Assembly (NCBI RefSeq): GCF_900142575.1
Contig: NZ_FRBI01000001.1
Coordinates: 621,014 to 685,013 of the forward strand
DNA from: Actinacidiphila paucisporea
Lineage (GTDB): Bacteria > Actinomycetota > Actinomycetes > Streptomycetales > Streptomycetaceae
Reading direction: 5' to 3'
DNA length: 64,000 nt
Position numbers and translations under genes: made by a program
Notes under the pieces: model-generated
The model's database searches: none
Told to the model about the DNA's origin: nothing
What the model saw: only the letters and a program-made list of their open reading frames with translations
Shown here: positions 55,389 through 63,640 of the stretch, in pieces
Position numbering within the stretch: position 1 is the stretch's first letter
Layout: every line of letters begins with the position of its first letter

Positions 55389-56633
55389 CTACTCGGGCTC
55401 GGGCACCAGCGCGTTCGGGTCCGGTATGTGCGGCAGCACGTCGGAGAGGTAGTCGGCCACCGCCTCGTCCAGGCCGACGTCGTGGCCGGCGGCCTCCGAC
55501 AGGTACCAGCGGTGCTCCAGCAGCTCGTGGTAGACCTGCGCCGGCTCCATGCTGCGGCGCAGCTCCGCCGGGATCAGGCGGACCGCGGGCCGGAAGACCT
55601 GCCGCACCCAGCGGTGCGCCAGCACTTCGGGGCGCGCTCCCAGGCCCATCGGGTCGCCCGGGGCGTAGTCGTCCTGGGTGGTCATCCAGGAGTCCAGGTC
55701 GTTGAGCAGGCTGCGGGCCTGGTTCTCCTCGGTGTCCATGCCGGTCAGCCGCAGCAGCTGGCGCTGGTGGTGCCCGGCGTCCACCACCTTCGGCAGGAAG
55801 GTCACGGTGTCGCCGCTGGGCGAGCGCTGGATCTGCATCTCGGCGACGTCGAAGCCGAGGTCGTTGAGGCGGCGGATACGGCGGTCGATGTAGTGCCGCT
55901 TGTCCGCCGGGTAGACCGACTCGCGGGTCAGCTCGTCCCACAGGTCGTTGTAGCGCGAGCAGATCGCCTCGGCGAAGGTCACCGGGTCCACCGAGGGGTG
56001 CAGCGAGCCGCCGGCCTCCAGGTCCATCAGCTCACCGGCGATGTTCACCCGGGCCAGCTCGATGTCGTAGTCCCGCTGCCCCGCGGTCAGCTCCGGCTGG
56101 ATCTGCCCGGTCTCGGCGTCCACCAGATACGCGGCGTAGGCGCCGGCGTCCCGCCGGAAGAGGGTGTTGGACAGCGAGCAGTCGCCCCACGCGAAACCCA
56201 CCAGGTGCAGCCGCACCAGCAGCACCGCGAGCGCGTCGAGCAGCCGGTTGACCGTCCCCGGGCGCATCGTCGTCTCGAACATCGAGCGGTAGGGCAGCGA
56301 GCCGTTCAGATGCCGGGTGATCAGCGCCGGCTCCAGCGGCCTGCCGTCGTCGGTGACCCGCCCGGTGACCACGGCGATCGGGTCGACCGCGGGTATGGAG
56401 AGCCGGTCCAGGTCCCGCAGCAGCCCGTATTCGCGCACCGCCGCCCACTCGCTGACCTCCTTGACGGCGACGACCTCGTCGCCGGCCCGCGCGAAACGCA
56501 CCACGTGCCGCGAGATGCCGCGCGGCAGCGCGACCAGGTTCTCGTCCGACCACTCTTCGAGCGGCAGGTGCCATTCGAGGTCGAGCAGGTCGGAGGGGTG
56601 GTCGGCGTCGAAGGCCCTGATCTGCAGCGGCAT
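55389..56633 (-). CDS. DUF4032 protein with kinase-like fold
   Basis: 414-residue protein of the DUF4032 type. VVAVKEVSEWAAVREYGLLRDLDRL resembles the beta3-alphaC region of kinases (K, then E), and LHLVGFAWGDCSLSNTLFRRDAGAYAAYLVDAETG corresponds to the catalytic HGDxxxxN and DxE loops. It is thus a probable atypical kinase or phosphotransferase. ATG at 56633. No partner nearby suggests its substrate. Confidence 0.8.
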   Translation of the reverse strand: MPLQIRAFDADHPSDLLDLEWHLPLEEWSDENLVALPRGISRHVVRFARAGDEVVAVKEVSEWAAVREYGLLRDLDRLSIPAVDPIAVVTGRVTDDGRPLEPALITRHLNGSLPYRSMFETTMRPGTVNRLLDALAVLLVRLHLVGFAWGDCSLSNTLFRRDAGAYAAYLVDAETGQIQPELTAGQRDYDIELARVNIAGELMDLEAGGSLHPSVDPVTFAEAICSRYNDLWDELTRESVYPADKRHYIDRRIRRLNDLGFDVAEMQIQRSPSGDTVTFLPKVVDAGHHQRQLLRLTGMDTEENQARSLLNDLDSWMTTQDDYAPGDPMGLGARPEVLAHRWVRQVFRPAVRLIPAELRRSMEPAQVYHELLEHRWYLSEAAGHDVGLDEAVADYLSDVLPHIPDPNALVPEPE

Positions 56634-56780
56634 GGCGCGTCTCGTCTCTGTCGTCCGCGGCGCCGGGCGCCGGGGGTGGCGGGTCCGATGCTGTCATGCG
56701 CCTGCCGCGGACCGAAGGGGCGGGGGCCTGCGGCTTTCTCCGCGGGGGGCCGGGGGCCCGCGGCCCCGGGGTCCGAGGGT

Positions 56781-57458
56781 TTACGCCGGGACCGGGGCTT
56801 GCGCGGTCGCAGGACGGGAGGTGATCAGCGCGTCCACCAGCCGCCGTACGGCCGTCACGTCGCCGCCGACCGCCAGCGCGCCGCTCTGCGCGGCCTCCGC
56901 GATGTCGCGGCGCCCCTGGAGCACCTCCGTCAACGTCACGAGGTCACCCGCGAGGGTGGCGTCGGGCCGCTCGGGGATTCCGCGCTCCACCGTGAGCCGG
57001 TCGCCGACGCGTACGGCGAAGCGGTCGTCCCCGATCCGCACCGCGAGGACCGCCGTCAGGCCCGCGCCGGCCGCCGGGTCGTAGCGCGAGTACAGCCAGA
57101 GCAGCAGCGAGTCGGCGCTGCGGTACGGGTCCGCGGTCGGCTCGGGGGCGCGGCCGCCCCAGCGGTCGAGGCCGATCAGCAGCGGCTGCAACTCCTGGCC
57201 CCACTCGGTGAGTTCGTAGACCCGCGCGCCGGCGGGCGGCCCCATCGTGCGGCGCCGCAGCACCCCGGCCGCCTCCAGGTCGCGCAGTCGCTGCGCCAGC
57301 ACGTTCGGGCTGACCCCCGGCAGGCCCGCGTGCAGCCCGGTGAAGCGCTTCGGGCCGAGCAGCAGCTCCCGCACCACCAGCAGTGCCCACCGCTCGCCGA
57401 CCAGGTCCAGGGCGCGCGCGATGCCGCACCCGTCGCCGTAGGTGCGCTTCGACGCCAT
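56781..57458 (-). CDS. HxlR-family regulator with C-terminal SCP2-like domain
   Basis: 225-residue protein. Residues 1-110 are an HxlR winged helix (CGIARALDLVGERWALLVVRELLLGPKRFTGLHAGLPGVSPNVLAQRLRDLEAAGVLRR), the Cys at residue ~11 is characteristic of HxlR. Residues ~120-220 match an SCP2/sterol-carrier-like domain often appended to this type. ATG 57458 has GGGAGG 8 bases upstream. It is divergent from the DinB-like gene 57600, which it may regulate (intergenic 141 bases). Confidence 0.88.
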   Translation of the reverse strand: MASKRTYGDGCGIARALDLVGERWALLVVRELLLGPKRFTGLHAGLPGVSPNVLAQRLRDLEAAGVLRRRTMGPPAGARVYELTEWGQELQPLLIGLDRWGGRAPEPTADPYRSADSLLLWLYSRYDPAAGAGLTAVLAVRIGDDRFAVRVGDRLTVERGIPERPDATLAGDLVTLTEVLQGRRDIAEAAQSGALAVGGDVTAVRRLVDALITSRPATAQAPVPA

Positions 57459-57599
57459 GGCGACCACCTCCCGCGGACGAGGAGAGCTGTGACAACAGCT
57501 TATGAACCAAGACTAGCCGCTAGCTTTTCAGGAGCACCGGCTCGCGGCGGCCCGTTATGCGTTCGACAAGGCCGGGCCGATGGAAGACGATGCGGCCTC

Positions 57600-58112
57600 A
57601 TGACCACTTCGACACGCACCGACGTCCCGCCCACCGGCGACGAGCGCGCCTCCCTCGTCACCTTCCTCGACTACGTACGCGACACCGCCCTGATGAAATG
57701 CGAAGGCGTCTCGGCGGCGGACGCGGCCGCCGCCCCGCTGCCCGGCTCCCCGCTGATGACGATGGGCGGTCTGATCAGCCACCTGCGGTGGGTGGAGCAC
57801 TGGTGGTTCGACGTGATCTTCCTCGGCGGCGAGGACCGGGGCCCGTGGACCGACGAGGACCCCGACGGAGAGATGCGCGTCGGCGCCGAGATCCCGATGC
57901 CCGACCTGCTCGCCGACTACGCCGCCGACGCCGCCCGCCACCGCGAGCTGGTCGCCGCCCGCTCGCTGGACGACGTGGCCGAGCGCCCCATCCGCGACGG
58001 CCGCCGGGTGAATCTGCGCTGGATCCTGTTCCACCTGATCGAGGAGACCGCCCGCCACAACGGCCACCTCGACATCCTGCGCGAGATGGCCGACGGCACG
58101 ACGGGCGACTGA
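57600..58112 (+). CDS. DinB-family / DUF664 metal-binding protein
   Basis: 170-residue four-helix protein of the DinB/DUF664 superfamily: MTMGGLISHLRWVEHWWFDVIFLG provides the first metal-binding His, and WILFHLIEETARHNGHLDILRE the His pair near the C-terminus. These proteins often act as thiol S-transferases with mycothiol or bacillithiol. ATG 57600. Divergent from the HxlR gene. Confidence 0.88.
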   Translation: MTTSTRTDVPPTGDERASLVTFLDYVRDTALMKCEGVSAADAAAAPLPGSPLMTMGGLISHLRWVEHWWFDVIFLGGEDRGPWTDEDPDGEMRVGAEIPMPDLLADYAADAARHRELVAARSLDDVAERPIRDGRRVNLRWILFHLIEETARHNGHLDILREMADGTTGD

Positions 58113-58161
58113 GCCCGGCGTAAGTCCGCGCGCCCGCGCCTTGTGCCGGAGCGGCCACCCG

Positions 58162-58737
58162 CTAACCGTCGTAGGCCGGCGGGGCCTGCTCGGGCCGCGC
58201 CCGGACGACGTCCACGTCGGTGCGCGCGGTCAGCGCGTCGATCACCCGGTCGGTGGCCCCGATGCCGGCCCAGTGCGGGTCGACGTCGCTGGTGAAGCAC
58301 CAGCGGTGGTCCGCGGGCCATGCGAAGGCGGGCGGCGGGCAGGGGTGCCCGGCGCCGAAGTCCCGCTCCCACGCGGCGATGTCGCCCAGCGCACCGGCAT
58401 ACAGCGCGTACCGCCGGTGCGGTAGCTCGACCAGCGGGCCGCGTAGCGACTCGGGCCCGAAGAAGGACCCTCCGTAGCCCTCCCACACGCAGAAGAAGCA
58501 CGGCTCGGCGCTCTCGCCGAGGGCCAGCAGCACGGTCCGCGCCTGCTCGATGTCGGACGGGTGGTCGTCGGGCAGCTCGGCGTCGGCCTCGGACAACCCG
58601 GGCCCGGCCGGGTCCGGGATGAAGCGCAGTCGCGCGTACGCCGGGAAACCGGCGGGCCCGAAGGTGATGAGGCGCATCGGGCGGGCGTCCGTGGCGCTGA
58701 GCCAGTCGGCCGCCGAGAGATCCTGCAAGCGGTGCAA
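58162..58737 (-). CDS. Conserved hypothetical protein
   Basis: 191-residue soluble protein beginning LHRLQDLSAADWLSATDARP, with FFCVWEGYGGSFFGPESLRGPLVELPHRRYALYAGAL and PPAFAWPADHRWCFTSDVDPHWAGIG. The start is TTG at 58737, chosen because GAGGAGG sits 5 bases upstream. The family appears conserved in actinobacteria; I do not recognise a function. No membrane segment. Confidence 0.7.
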   Translation of the reverse strand: MHRLQDLSAADWLSATDARPMRLITFGPAGFPAYARLRFIPDPAGPGLSEADAELPDDHPSDIEQARTVLLALGESAEPCFFCVWEGYGGSFFGPESLRGPLVELPHRRYALYAGALGDIAAWERDFGAGHPCPPPAFAWPADHRWCFTSDVDPHWAGIGATDRVIDALTARTDVDVVRARPEQAPPAYDG

Positions 58738-58771
58738 GTCGGCCTCCTCGCGGGCGAGTTTGGCATACGGA

Positions 58772-60049
58772 TCAGGTTGTCGTCGTTGTCTTTGTCGACG
58801 TCGTCCTTGTCGTCGCTACCGCCGCCCCCGGCGGCTCGGGGCGGGTCGCGTGCGGTGTGCGCAGCAGGCGCAGGCCGGCCACGGCCTGGAGGGTCATCGC
58901 GGCGGCGGCCGTGGCGGCGAGGGCGAAGCCGCCGCGTGCCCCGAGGGCGTCGATCGCCCACCCGGCGCCCGCCGCCGCGGCCGCGGAGCCCGCCGCGCTG
59001 GCCGAGCCGAGCCAGGAGAAGGCCTGGGTCAGGACGGACCGGTGGACGGTCGACTCGGTGAGCACGGGGAAGAGGACGAGGAGCGGCGAGATCGTCGCAC
59101 CGGTCACGACCACGACCAGGCCGAGCGCCGGCGGCGAGCCGACCATGAGCAGTAGTACGGTGCCGGTCATCAACACGGCGGTCACCGCCAGCAGTTGGAC
59201 CGGGGGAGTGGCACGCCACCGGCGCAGCCCGAAGATCCAGCCGGCCAGCAGGCCGCTGCAACTGGTGACGGCGAAGATCGGGACGGCGGCGCCCGGCGCA
59301 CCGTGCTCGACCACGAAGGCGGTCACCGAGACCTGCATGGCACCGAAGAAGACGCCGATGGCGAGGTTGAGGCCCATCAGCAGGAAGACCGGGCCGCGCA
59401 GCAACGACCGGTCCTCGTGCGGGTGCGCGGCGCTGCCGGTCGCGGCCGGCGGGGGCGCGGTGCCGCGCTGCGCCGCGAGGACCAGGCCGCCGACAGTCGT
59501 CAGCGAGGCGGCCAGCAGCGTCCCGAGCACGGGATGCCCGGCCGCGGCCAGCGCGCTGACGACCGTGGGTCCGACGAGGTAGCCCACGGCGTTGCTCATC
59601 GACTCCAGGGCGAAGGCGGTGGGCAGTTCGGCTGCCCGCCCGGTCCGCAGCAGCGCCGCCCAGCGCGCCGCCGACAGCGCGGCGAGCTGCGGAAAGCTGG
59701 CTCCGACCAGCGCACCGCCGACGGCCAGCAGCGCGTCGGGCGCGCCGGCGGCGACCAGCGTGACGAGGACGCCGACTGCCGCGGCGTGCCCGAGCAGCGC
59801 GGGCGGCAGCACCCGGGTCTGCCCGAACCGGTCCACGACCCGCGCCACTTGGGGCGCCACGAGCGCGTCGGTCACCGCGAAGGCGCCGCTGACCAGGCCC
59901 GCCGTGGCGAAGGAACCGGTATGGCTGTGCACGAGCCAGACGATGCTGAGGCTGGTCATCGCGAGGCCGACGCGTCCGAGCGACGCCGGCAGGAAGAAGG
60001 CCGCGGCCCCAGGGGTACGCAGCAGGGCACGGTAGTTCGCCGAGGGCAC
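58772..60049 (-). CDS. MFS-family transporter
   Basis: 425-residue protein with about 12 hydrophobic helices, N- and C-terminal halves separated by a loop near 195-215 (QRGTAPPPAATGSAAHPHEDRS). It fits an MFS drug-efflux-like permease: GAFAVTDALVAPQVARVVDRFGQTRVL includes the loop 2-3 motif. GTG start 60049. The C-terminus ends in a Thr/Lys-rich tail (TTRTTSTKTTTTT) encoded by a slippage-prone GTC/GTT repeat at about 58776-58816. Confidence 0.85.
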   Translation of the reverse strand: MPSANYRALLRTPGAAAFFLPASLGRVGLAMTSLSIVWLVHSHTGSFATAGLVSGAFAVTDALVAPQVARVVDRFGQTRVLPPALLGHAAAVGVLVTLVAAGAPDALLAVGGALVGASFPQLAALSAARWAALLRTGRAAELPTAFALESMSNAVGYLVGPTVVSALAAAGHPVLGTLLAASLTTVGGLVLAAQRGTAPPPAATGSAAHPHEDRSLLRGPVFLLMGLNLAIGVFFGAMQVSVTAFVVEHGAPGAAVPIFAVTSCSGLLAGWIFGLRRWRATPPVQLLAVTAVLMTGTVLLLMVGSPPALGLVVVVTGATISPLLVLFPVLTESTVHRSVLTQAFSWLGSASAAGSAAAAAGAGWAIDALGARGGFALAATAAAAMTLQAVAGLRLLRTPHATRPEPPGAAVATTRTTSTKTTTTT

Positions 60050-60381
60050 GACGAGTCCATTTCGCTGCCCGGCGGGACGGCGTCCCGTGGGCCGTCGGTG
60101 CCCTGATGAACCGACCCGGGATCGCCGCCTGGAACCGTCCAGTGGTGGCGCGGAGAGGGGGCACGCCCCCGCACCGACTCCATCACCGGGCAGAATTCTC
60201 GACCTGTTGGTGGTGGCTGTGAATCGCGCCCATTGTCACCGCAGGACCCGTCGATGTCCACCGCGCGGTCCCCTCCCGGGTACTTCGCCAGGAGGCGGCC
60301 GAGGATGTCGAGAACGGCCTGTCGGCTCCGTCCCAGCAGCAGACGCGGCTACCGTGGCCGTGCCACACGGAGGAGGCCGGT
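60050..60381. other. Intergenic stretch without a recognisable gene
   Basis: 332 bases between the divergent MFS and VOC genes. A minus-strand open stretch near 60240-60345 reads LLLGRSRQAVLDILGRLLAKY and has coding-like composition, possibly a remnant, but there is no start and the similarity is too weak for a call. The VOC ribosome-binding site GGAGGAGG lies at its end. Confidence 0.4.
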
Positions 60382-60822
60382 ATGGCGATCCAGCGGATGG
60401 ACAACGTCCTCATCGTCGTCGACGACCTTGAGGCTGTCATCGATTTCTTCGTCGCACTCGGCATGGAGCTGGAGGGCAAGGGACCGCTCGACTGGCCCGG
60501 GGCGGAGCGCGTCATCGGGCTCGAAGACGTCCAGCAGGACGTCGCCATGCTGCGCGTCCCGGACGGCCACGGGCGGGTGGAACTGGCGAGATTCCACCGG
60601 CCGAAGGCCATCACCCCTGAGCCGGCGAACGCCCCGGCCAACACGCTGGGCCTGCGTCGCGTCATGTTCGCCGTCGACGCCATCGACGACGTCGTCGCCC
60701 GCGTGCGGGCGCAGGGCGCCGAACTCGTCGGCGAGATCGTGCGGTACGAGAACATCTACCGGCTCTGCTACGTCCGCGGCCCCGAGGGCATCGTCGTCGG
60801 CCTGGCCGAGGAGCTGGGCTGA
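60382..60822 (+). CDS. VOC-superfamily (glyoxalase/bleomycin-resistance) protein
   Basis: 146-residue vicinal-oxygen-chelate protein with the double beta-alpha-beta-beta-beta fold: MDNVLIVVDDLEAVIDFFVALGMELEG and LRRVMFAVDAIDDVVARVRAQGAELVGEIVRYENIYRLCYVRGPEGIVVGLAEEL. Metal ligands can be read only partly: the Glu after IVVGLAE and a possible Glu or His on the first half. ATG 60382 follows GGAGGAGG. Function could be a lyase, dioxygenase or drug-binding protein. Confidence 0.85.
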   Translation: MAIQRMDNVLIVVDDLEAVIDFFVALGMELEGKGPLDWPGAERVIGLEDVQQDVAMLRVPDGHGRVELARFHRPKAITPEPANAPANTLGLRRVMFAVDAIDDVVARVRAQGAELVGEIVRYENIYRLCYVRGPEGIVVGLAEELG

Positions 60823-61001
60823 GGGCCGATGAGCCGGGGCGCCCGCCCCGGGCGGGGCGAAAGGCGAACAGCTGTGCGCGGGTGTGACCTATCGTCGTGT
60901 CATGACGGAGCTGGTGTTGCGAGGCCGCCTGGTCACGGTTCGCTTCCAGCCGGTCCCGGCCGTACCTCTGGGGCGGCTCGGCCCTGTTCGTCCTGGGCCT
61001 G

Positions 61002-61841
61002 GTGGCGGCCGCGGCAGCCCGGGACGCTGAACTCCTCTTCGCCTGGCTGATCACCTACGGGCTGTTCCTCATCGGAGGCCTGCTCACCCGGATTGTGTAC
61101 CGGATCACCGAGGACTGGTGGCGGCTCCGCCGCCGGGGGATCACGGTCGTGGCGACGTTCATGGAGAAGTCCTACGGGACCACGAGCGACGGCGAGACCA
61201 CGGTCAGCAAGGTCTACGCGTACACCGACGCCTCGGGCGGCGTGCGGACCTTCCACGGCGACGGCAGGCTGATCGCCACCGACCCGGCCCGTATCGAGGT
61301 GACGTACGACCCGCGTGACCCGGACCGGGCCGCCACCCGCCACGGACCGGCCGTCCGCGCCTTCCAGCTCCTCGCGTTCCTCCTCATCGGCCTGCCGATC
61401 GTCGTGCTGACCGCCGCTTACCCTGGCGTCTACTTCGCGGAAGACCAGGACCTCGGCCCCTCGTCCGTCAGGGGACGCGCCGCCTTCCGGGACGGGCGGG
61501 CGACCGGCCACGTCGCCGTTGTCTCCGCTGTCTCCGTTGTCGTCCCGGGTGTGCTTCGGCAGGACGAAGCGAGGTCTGCCCAGGAAAACCAGCGAGAGCT
61601 GGCCCAGACATCCGCTGAGGAAGACCACGAGTCCCCCGAGGGCCACGGCGAACGCGACCGGATTCTGCCGGCCCGCACCCCCGTGCTGGGGCAGCCACGC
61701 ACCCCCAGCAGCAACAGCGTCACACGGCTCATGCACACCGAATTGAGCAGCGAACCCTGGGTGAGCCCGCGCCGGCCGGTGGGTCCGGCCAGCCGGGCCA
61801 GGGCTGTTGGCGACGGGTGCGCCGTGGGATCGCCCCAGTAG
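61002..61841 (+). CDS. DUF3592-type membrane protein (probably frame-disrupted at both ends)
   Basis: Frame of 279 residues starting GTG 61002. The plausible part is residues 1-145: transmembrane LLFAWLITYGLFLIGGLLTRIVYRI, then WWRLRRRGITVVATFMEKSYG and TVSKVYAYTDASGGVRTFHGDGRLIATDPARIEVTYDPRDPDRAA, then a second helix LLAFLLIGLPIVVLTAAYPGVYFA: a DUF3592 fold. After ~61440 the frame continues antisense to another membrane gene with no conserved sequence, so its true stop was probably lost. Upstream, the in-frame YLWGGSALFVLGLV has no start codon while ATG 60902 in another frame encodes a plausible N-terminus MTELVLRGRLVTVRFQPVP; a frameshift near 60955 may have separated them. Confidence 0.5.
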   Translation: MAAAAARDAELLFAWLITYGLFLIGGLLTRIVYRITEDWWRLRRRGITVVATFMEKSYGTTSDGETTVSKVYAYTDASGGVRTFHGDGRLIATDPARIEVTYDPRDPDRAATRHGPAVRAFQLLAFLLIGLPIVVLTAAYPGVYFAEDQDLGPSSVRGRAAFRDGRATGHVAVVSAVSVVVPGVLRQDEARSAQENQRELAQTSAEEDHESPEGHGERDRILPARTPVLGQPRTPSSNSVTRLMHTELSSEPWVSPRRPVGPASRARAVGDGCAVGSPQ

Positions 61842-61918
61842 CGTGCCACCCGCACCCAGGAACGGGCGGAGAGCACCCCGAAGGCTGCGCTGCCCGCGAG
61901 CGCAGCCCACGAGACCAT
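61540..61918 (-). pseudogene. Frameshifted small membrane-protein gene
   Basis: From ATG 61918 the product reads MVSWAALAGSAAFGVLSARS and MSRVTLLLLGV, then becomes Ser/Arg/Pro-rich. In the next frame the continuation is LPQHGG and VAFAVALGGLVVFLSGCLG, then FLGRPRFVLPKHTR, a natural membrane-protein ending. The switch coincides with a run of five C (plus strand 61702-61706); one extra base restores the frame. This means either a true pseudogene or a homopolymer sequencing error. The 3' end is uncertain. It starts one base after the DUF397 stop. Confidence 0.6.
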
Positions 61919-61919
61919 G

Positions 61920-62165
61920 TCAGAGGGCGCGGGCGTAAGCGATGAAGGTCGACCACTCGGTGGGGGAGAAGGCCAACTGGGGGCCCTCCTTGTCCTTGGA
62001 GTCGCGGACGTGGACCGTGTCGGGGCAGGTCGCGACCTCGATGCAGTCGCCAGAACTGCCGCTGCTGTGGCTGGACTTGTGCCAGGACAGGGCGACTTCG
62101 ATGCAGTCGTTGTCCTGGCTGCCGCTGTAACTGCTCTTGAACCAGGTCAGTCCGGACGTGCTCAT
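61920..62165 (-). CDS. DUF397 small regulatory protein with internal duplication
   Basis: 81-residue protein. The DUF397 signature W-KSSxSxxxxxCIEVA occurs twice: LTWFKSSYSGSQDNDCIEVA (residues ~6-25) and LSWHKSSHSSGSSGDCIEVA (~26-45), then VHVRDSKDKEGPQLAFSPTEWSTFIAYAR. A normal DUF397 is about 60 aa with one signature, so the N-terminal half looks duplicated. ATG 62165 overlaps the XRE gene stop by 4 bases. DUF397 proteins partner XRE regulators of the WhiJ type. Confidence 0.9.
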   Translation of the reverse strand: MSTSGLTWFKSSYSGSQDNDCIEVALSWHKSSHSSGSSGDCIEVATCPDTVHVRDSKDKEGPQLAFSPTEWSTFIAYARAL

Positions 62166-63013
62166 AGCTCTCCTCGCAGTCGCAACAGCAGGCTCCTGGA
62201 CTCCTCGGGGCTGAGGGCCTGCGAGCGCAGTTTTGCATACCGCATCTGGAGGATGCTGACCAGTTTGGAGTCAGAGATGAGCTGCCCGATGCCCTGCCCC
62301 TCGCCGTAGGCGAGCCATTTGTTCTCGGGTGTCTCCAGCAGCTGGATCGGACCGTTCAATCCCGGGTGCACGCCGGTGCCCAGCGGCAGCACCTGGATCT
62401 CGATGTTCCGGCACTGGCTGACCTCAAGCACGTGGTCGATCAGTTTCCTCGTGGCCTCCGGCCCGCCTGTCCGCCGCAGGAGCACGTGCTCATCCAGCAC
62501 GAAGCTGAACGACGTGTTAGGCCGCTCCCTGAGCAGCTTCTGGCGCTCGGCACGTGCAGTCCACTGGGTGTCGATCTCCTCGTCGCTGAGCGGCGGCAGG
62601 CGCTCCTCGAAAAGCGCTCGCGCGTACGCCTCCGTCTGAAGCAGGCCTGGGACGAAGCGGCATTCGTACGTGTCGAGGTTGATCGCCGTTTGCTCCTTCT
62701 TCGCCCACTGGCGGAACCAACTCGCCCAGCTCAGACCTCGGTTGAGGTGCCGCACCGCGTTCCGCAACGCCCCCGTGTTGCCGAGCAGCGGCTCGGCTCG
62801 CTCCACGAAGTCGGGGTCCGGCATCCGGCGGCCGACCTCGATCGAGGTCACCGTGTGCTTGGACAGGCCGATGAGGCCGCCGAACTCCTCCCGGCTCAAG
62901 CCGGCATGCTCGCGTAAGGCCTGGACGAAAGCGCCGAACGTCCGCAAACTGTCGGAGGACTCGGGCTCGCCGCCCGCGCCCGTCCCGCCGCCGCCCGTAC
63001 CGTTGGCCGTCAT
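62162..63013 (-). CDS. XRE-family regulator with DUF5753 domain (WhiJ-like)
   Basis: 283-residue regulator. The HTH_XRE is residues ~25-80 (FGAFVQALREHAGLSREEFGGLIGLSKHTVTSIEVGRRMPDPDFVERAEPLL); the rest matches DUF5753 (RQWAKKEQTAINLDTYECRFVPGLLQTEAYARALFEERLP... and IEIQVLPLGTGVHPGLNGPIQLLETPENKWLAYGEGQGIGQLI). ATG 63013 has GGGAGG 6 bases upstream. With DUF397 and the divergent RsbW-like ATPase it forms a WhiJ-type developmental regulatory set. It probably binds the CACC-N3-GGTG repeats in the divergent promoter. Confidence 0.92.
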   Translation of the reverse strand: MTANGTGGGGTGAGGEPESSDSLRTFGAFVQALREHAGLSREEFGGLIGLSKHTVTSIEVGRRMPDPDFVERAEPLLGNTGALRNAVRHLNRGLSWASWFRQWAKKEQTAINLDTYECRFVPGLLQTEAYARALFEERLPPLSDEEIDTQWTARAERQKLLRERPNTSFSFVLDEHVLLRRTGGPEATRKLIDHVLEVSQCRNIEIQVLPLGTGVHPGLNGPIQLLETPENKWLAYGEGQGIGQLISDSKLVSILQMRYAKLRSQALSPEESRSLLLRLRGEL

Positions 63014-63067
63014 CGGCCACCTCCCGCGCACTCGCCCTTGGGTGTTACTACTGCTGTAGTGCATGCT

Positions 63068-63101
63068 CACCCTCGGTGATGTGTACTGTCCACCCTTGGT
63101 G
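63068..63101. promoter_or_regulatory. Paired CACC-N3-GGTG palindromes in the WhiJ-type divergent promoter
   Basis: CACCCTCGGTG (63068-63078) and CACCCTTGGTG (63091-63101), two copies of an 11-bp palindrome with starts 23 bp apart; a third degenerate CGCCCTTGGGTG lies at about 63033. They sit between the divergent XRE and ATPase genes and are likely operators for the XRE protein. Confidence 0.6.
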
Positions 63102-63172
63102 TGTGTACGCTCGCGCAGCGTACAAAGCGCGGTGCTGGCAGGAGGGTGTTCGCGCAGGTCAGATTGGGCAGC

Positions 63173-63640
63173 ATGACAACTCCTGCCACCCAGCAACTGC
63201 CGTGTGCCGAGGGTGAGTTCCGCCAGCAGTTCAGTTCCACCCGGCGTGGTGCCCGGCTCGCGCGGCACTTGGCGCTGCACCAGTTGAGCACCTGGGGGAT
63301 TCCGTACGGGACCTCCGCCTTCGACGCCGCCGAGACGGTGGTGGCCGAGCTGGCGGCGAACGCCGTGACCCACGGCTGCGTGTCGGGACGGGATTTCGAG
63401 CTGCGGCTCGTGCTCAGCCGGGCGACGCTGCGTATCGAGGTCTCCGACACCCGTACCGAACGCCGTCCCCCCGGCCCCGGCGACCTGGCTCCGCCCGGGC
63501 CGCTCGCCGAGTCCGGGCGGGGGCTGCTGCTGGTCGAGGCGGTGGCGGACCGGTGGGCGGTGCTCGACCGCGACCCGGTCGGCAAGACCGTCCGTGCCGA
63601 ACTCGACCTGCCCGCCGGCCTCGACGGAGGCCGCGCCTGA
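63173..63640 (+). CDS. RsbW-like ATP-binding protein (anti-sigma-factor kinase type)
   Basis: 155-residue protein with a GHKL ATPase fold: DAAETVVAELAANAVTHGCV (N-box near 56-75), LRIEVSDTRTERRP (G1 region) and ESGRGLLLVEAVADRWAVL (G2). It matches the RsbW/SpoIIAB-like ATPases linked to WhiJ-type clusters. ATG 63173; the ribosome-binding site is weak. Divergent from the XRE gene and overlapped by one base with the next gene. Confidence 0.88.
   Translation: MTTPATQQLPCAEGEFRQQFSSTRRGARLARHLALHQLSTWGIPYGTSAFDAAETVVAELAANAVTHGCVSGRDFELRLVLSRATLRIEVSDTRTERRPPGPGDLAPPGPLAESGRGLLLVEAVADRWAVLDRDPVGKTVRAELDLPAGLDGGRA

Noticed and set aside
60240..60345. LLLGRSRQAVLDILGRLLAKY stretch on the minus strand
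   Set aside because: It looks coding, but is short, has no start or stop context and only weak resemblance to regulators.
60183..60755. Minus-strand open frame overlapping the VOC gene
   Set aside because: Ser/Thr/Arg-rich, no domain; the plus-strand VOC gene has a good ribosome-binding site and fold motifs.
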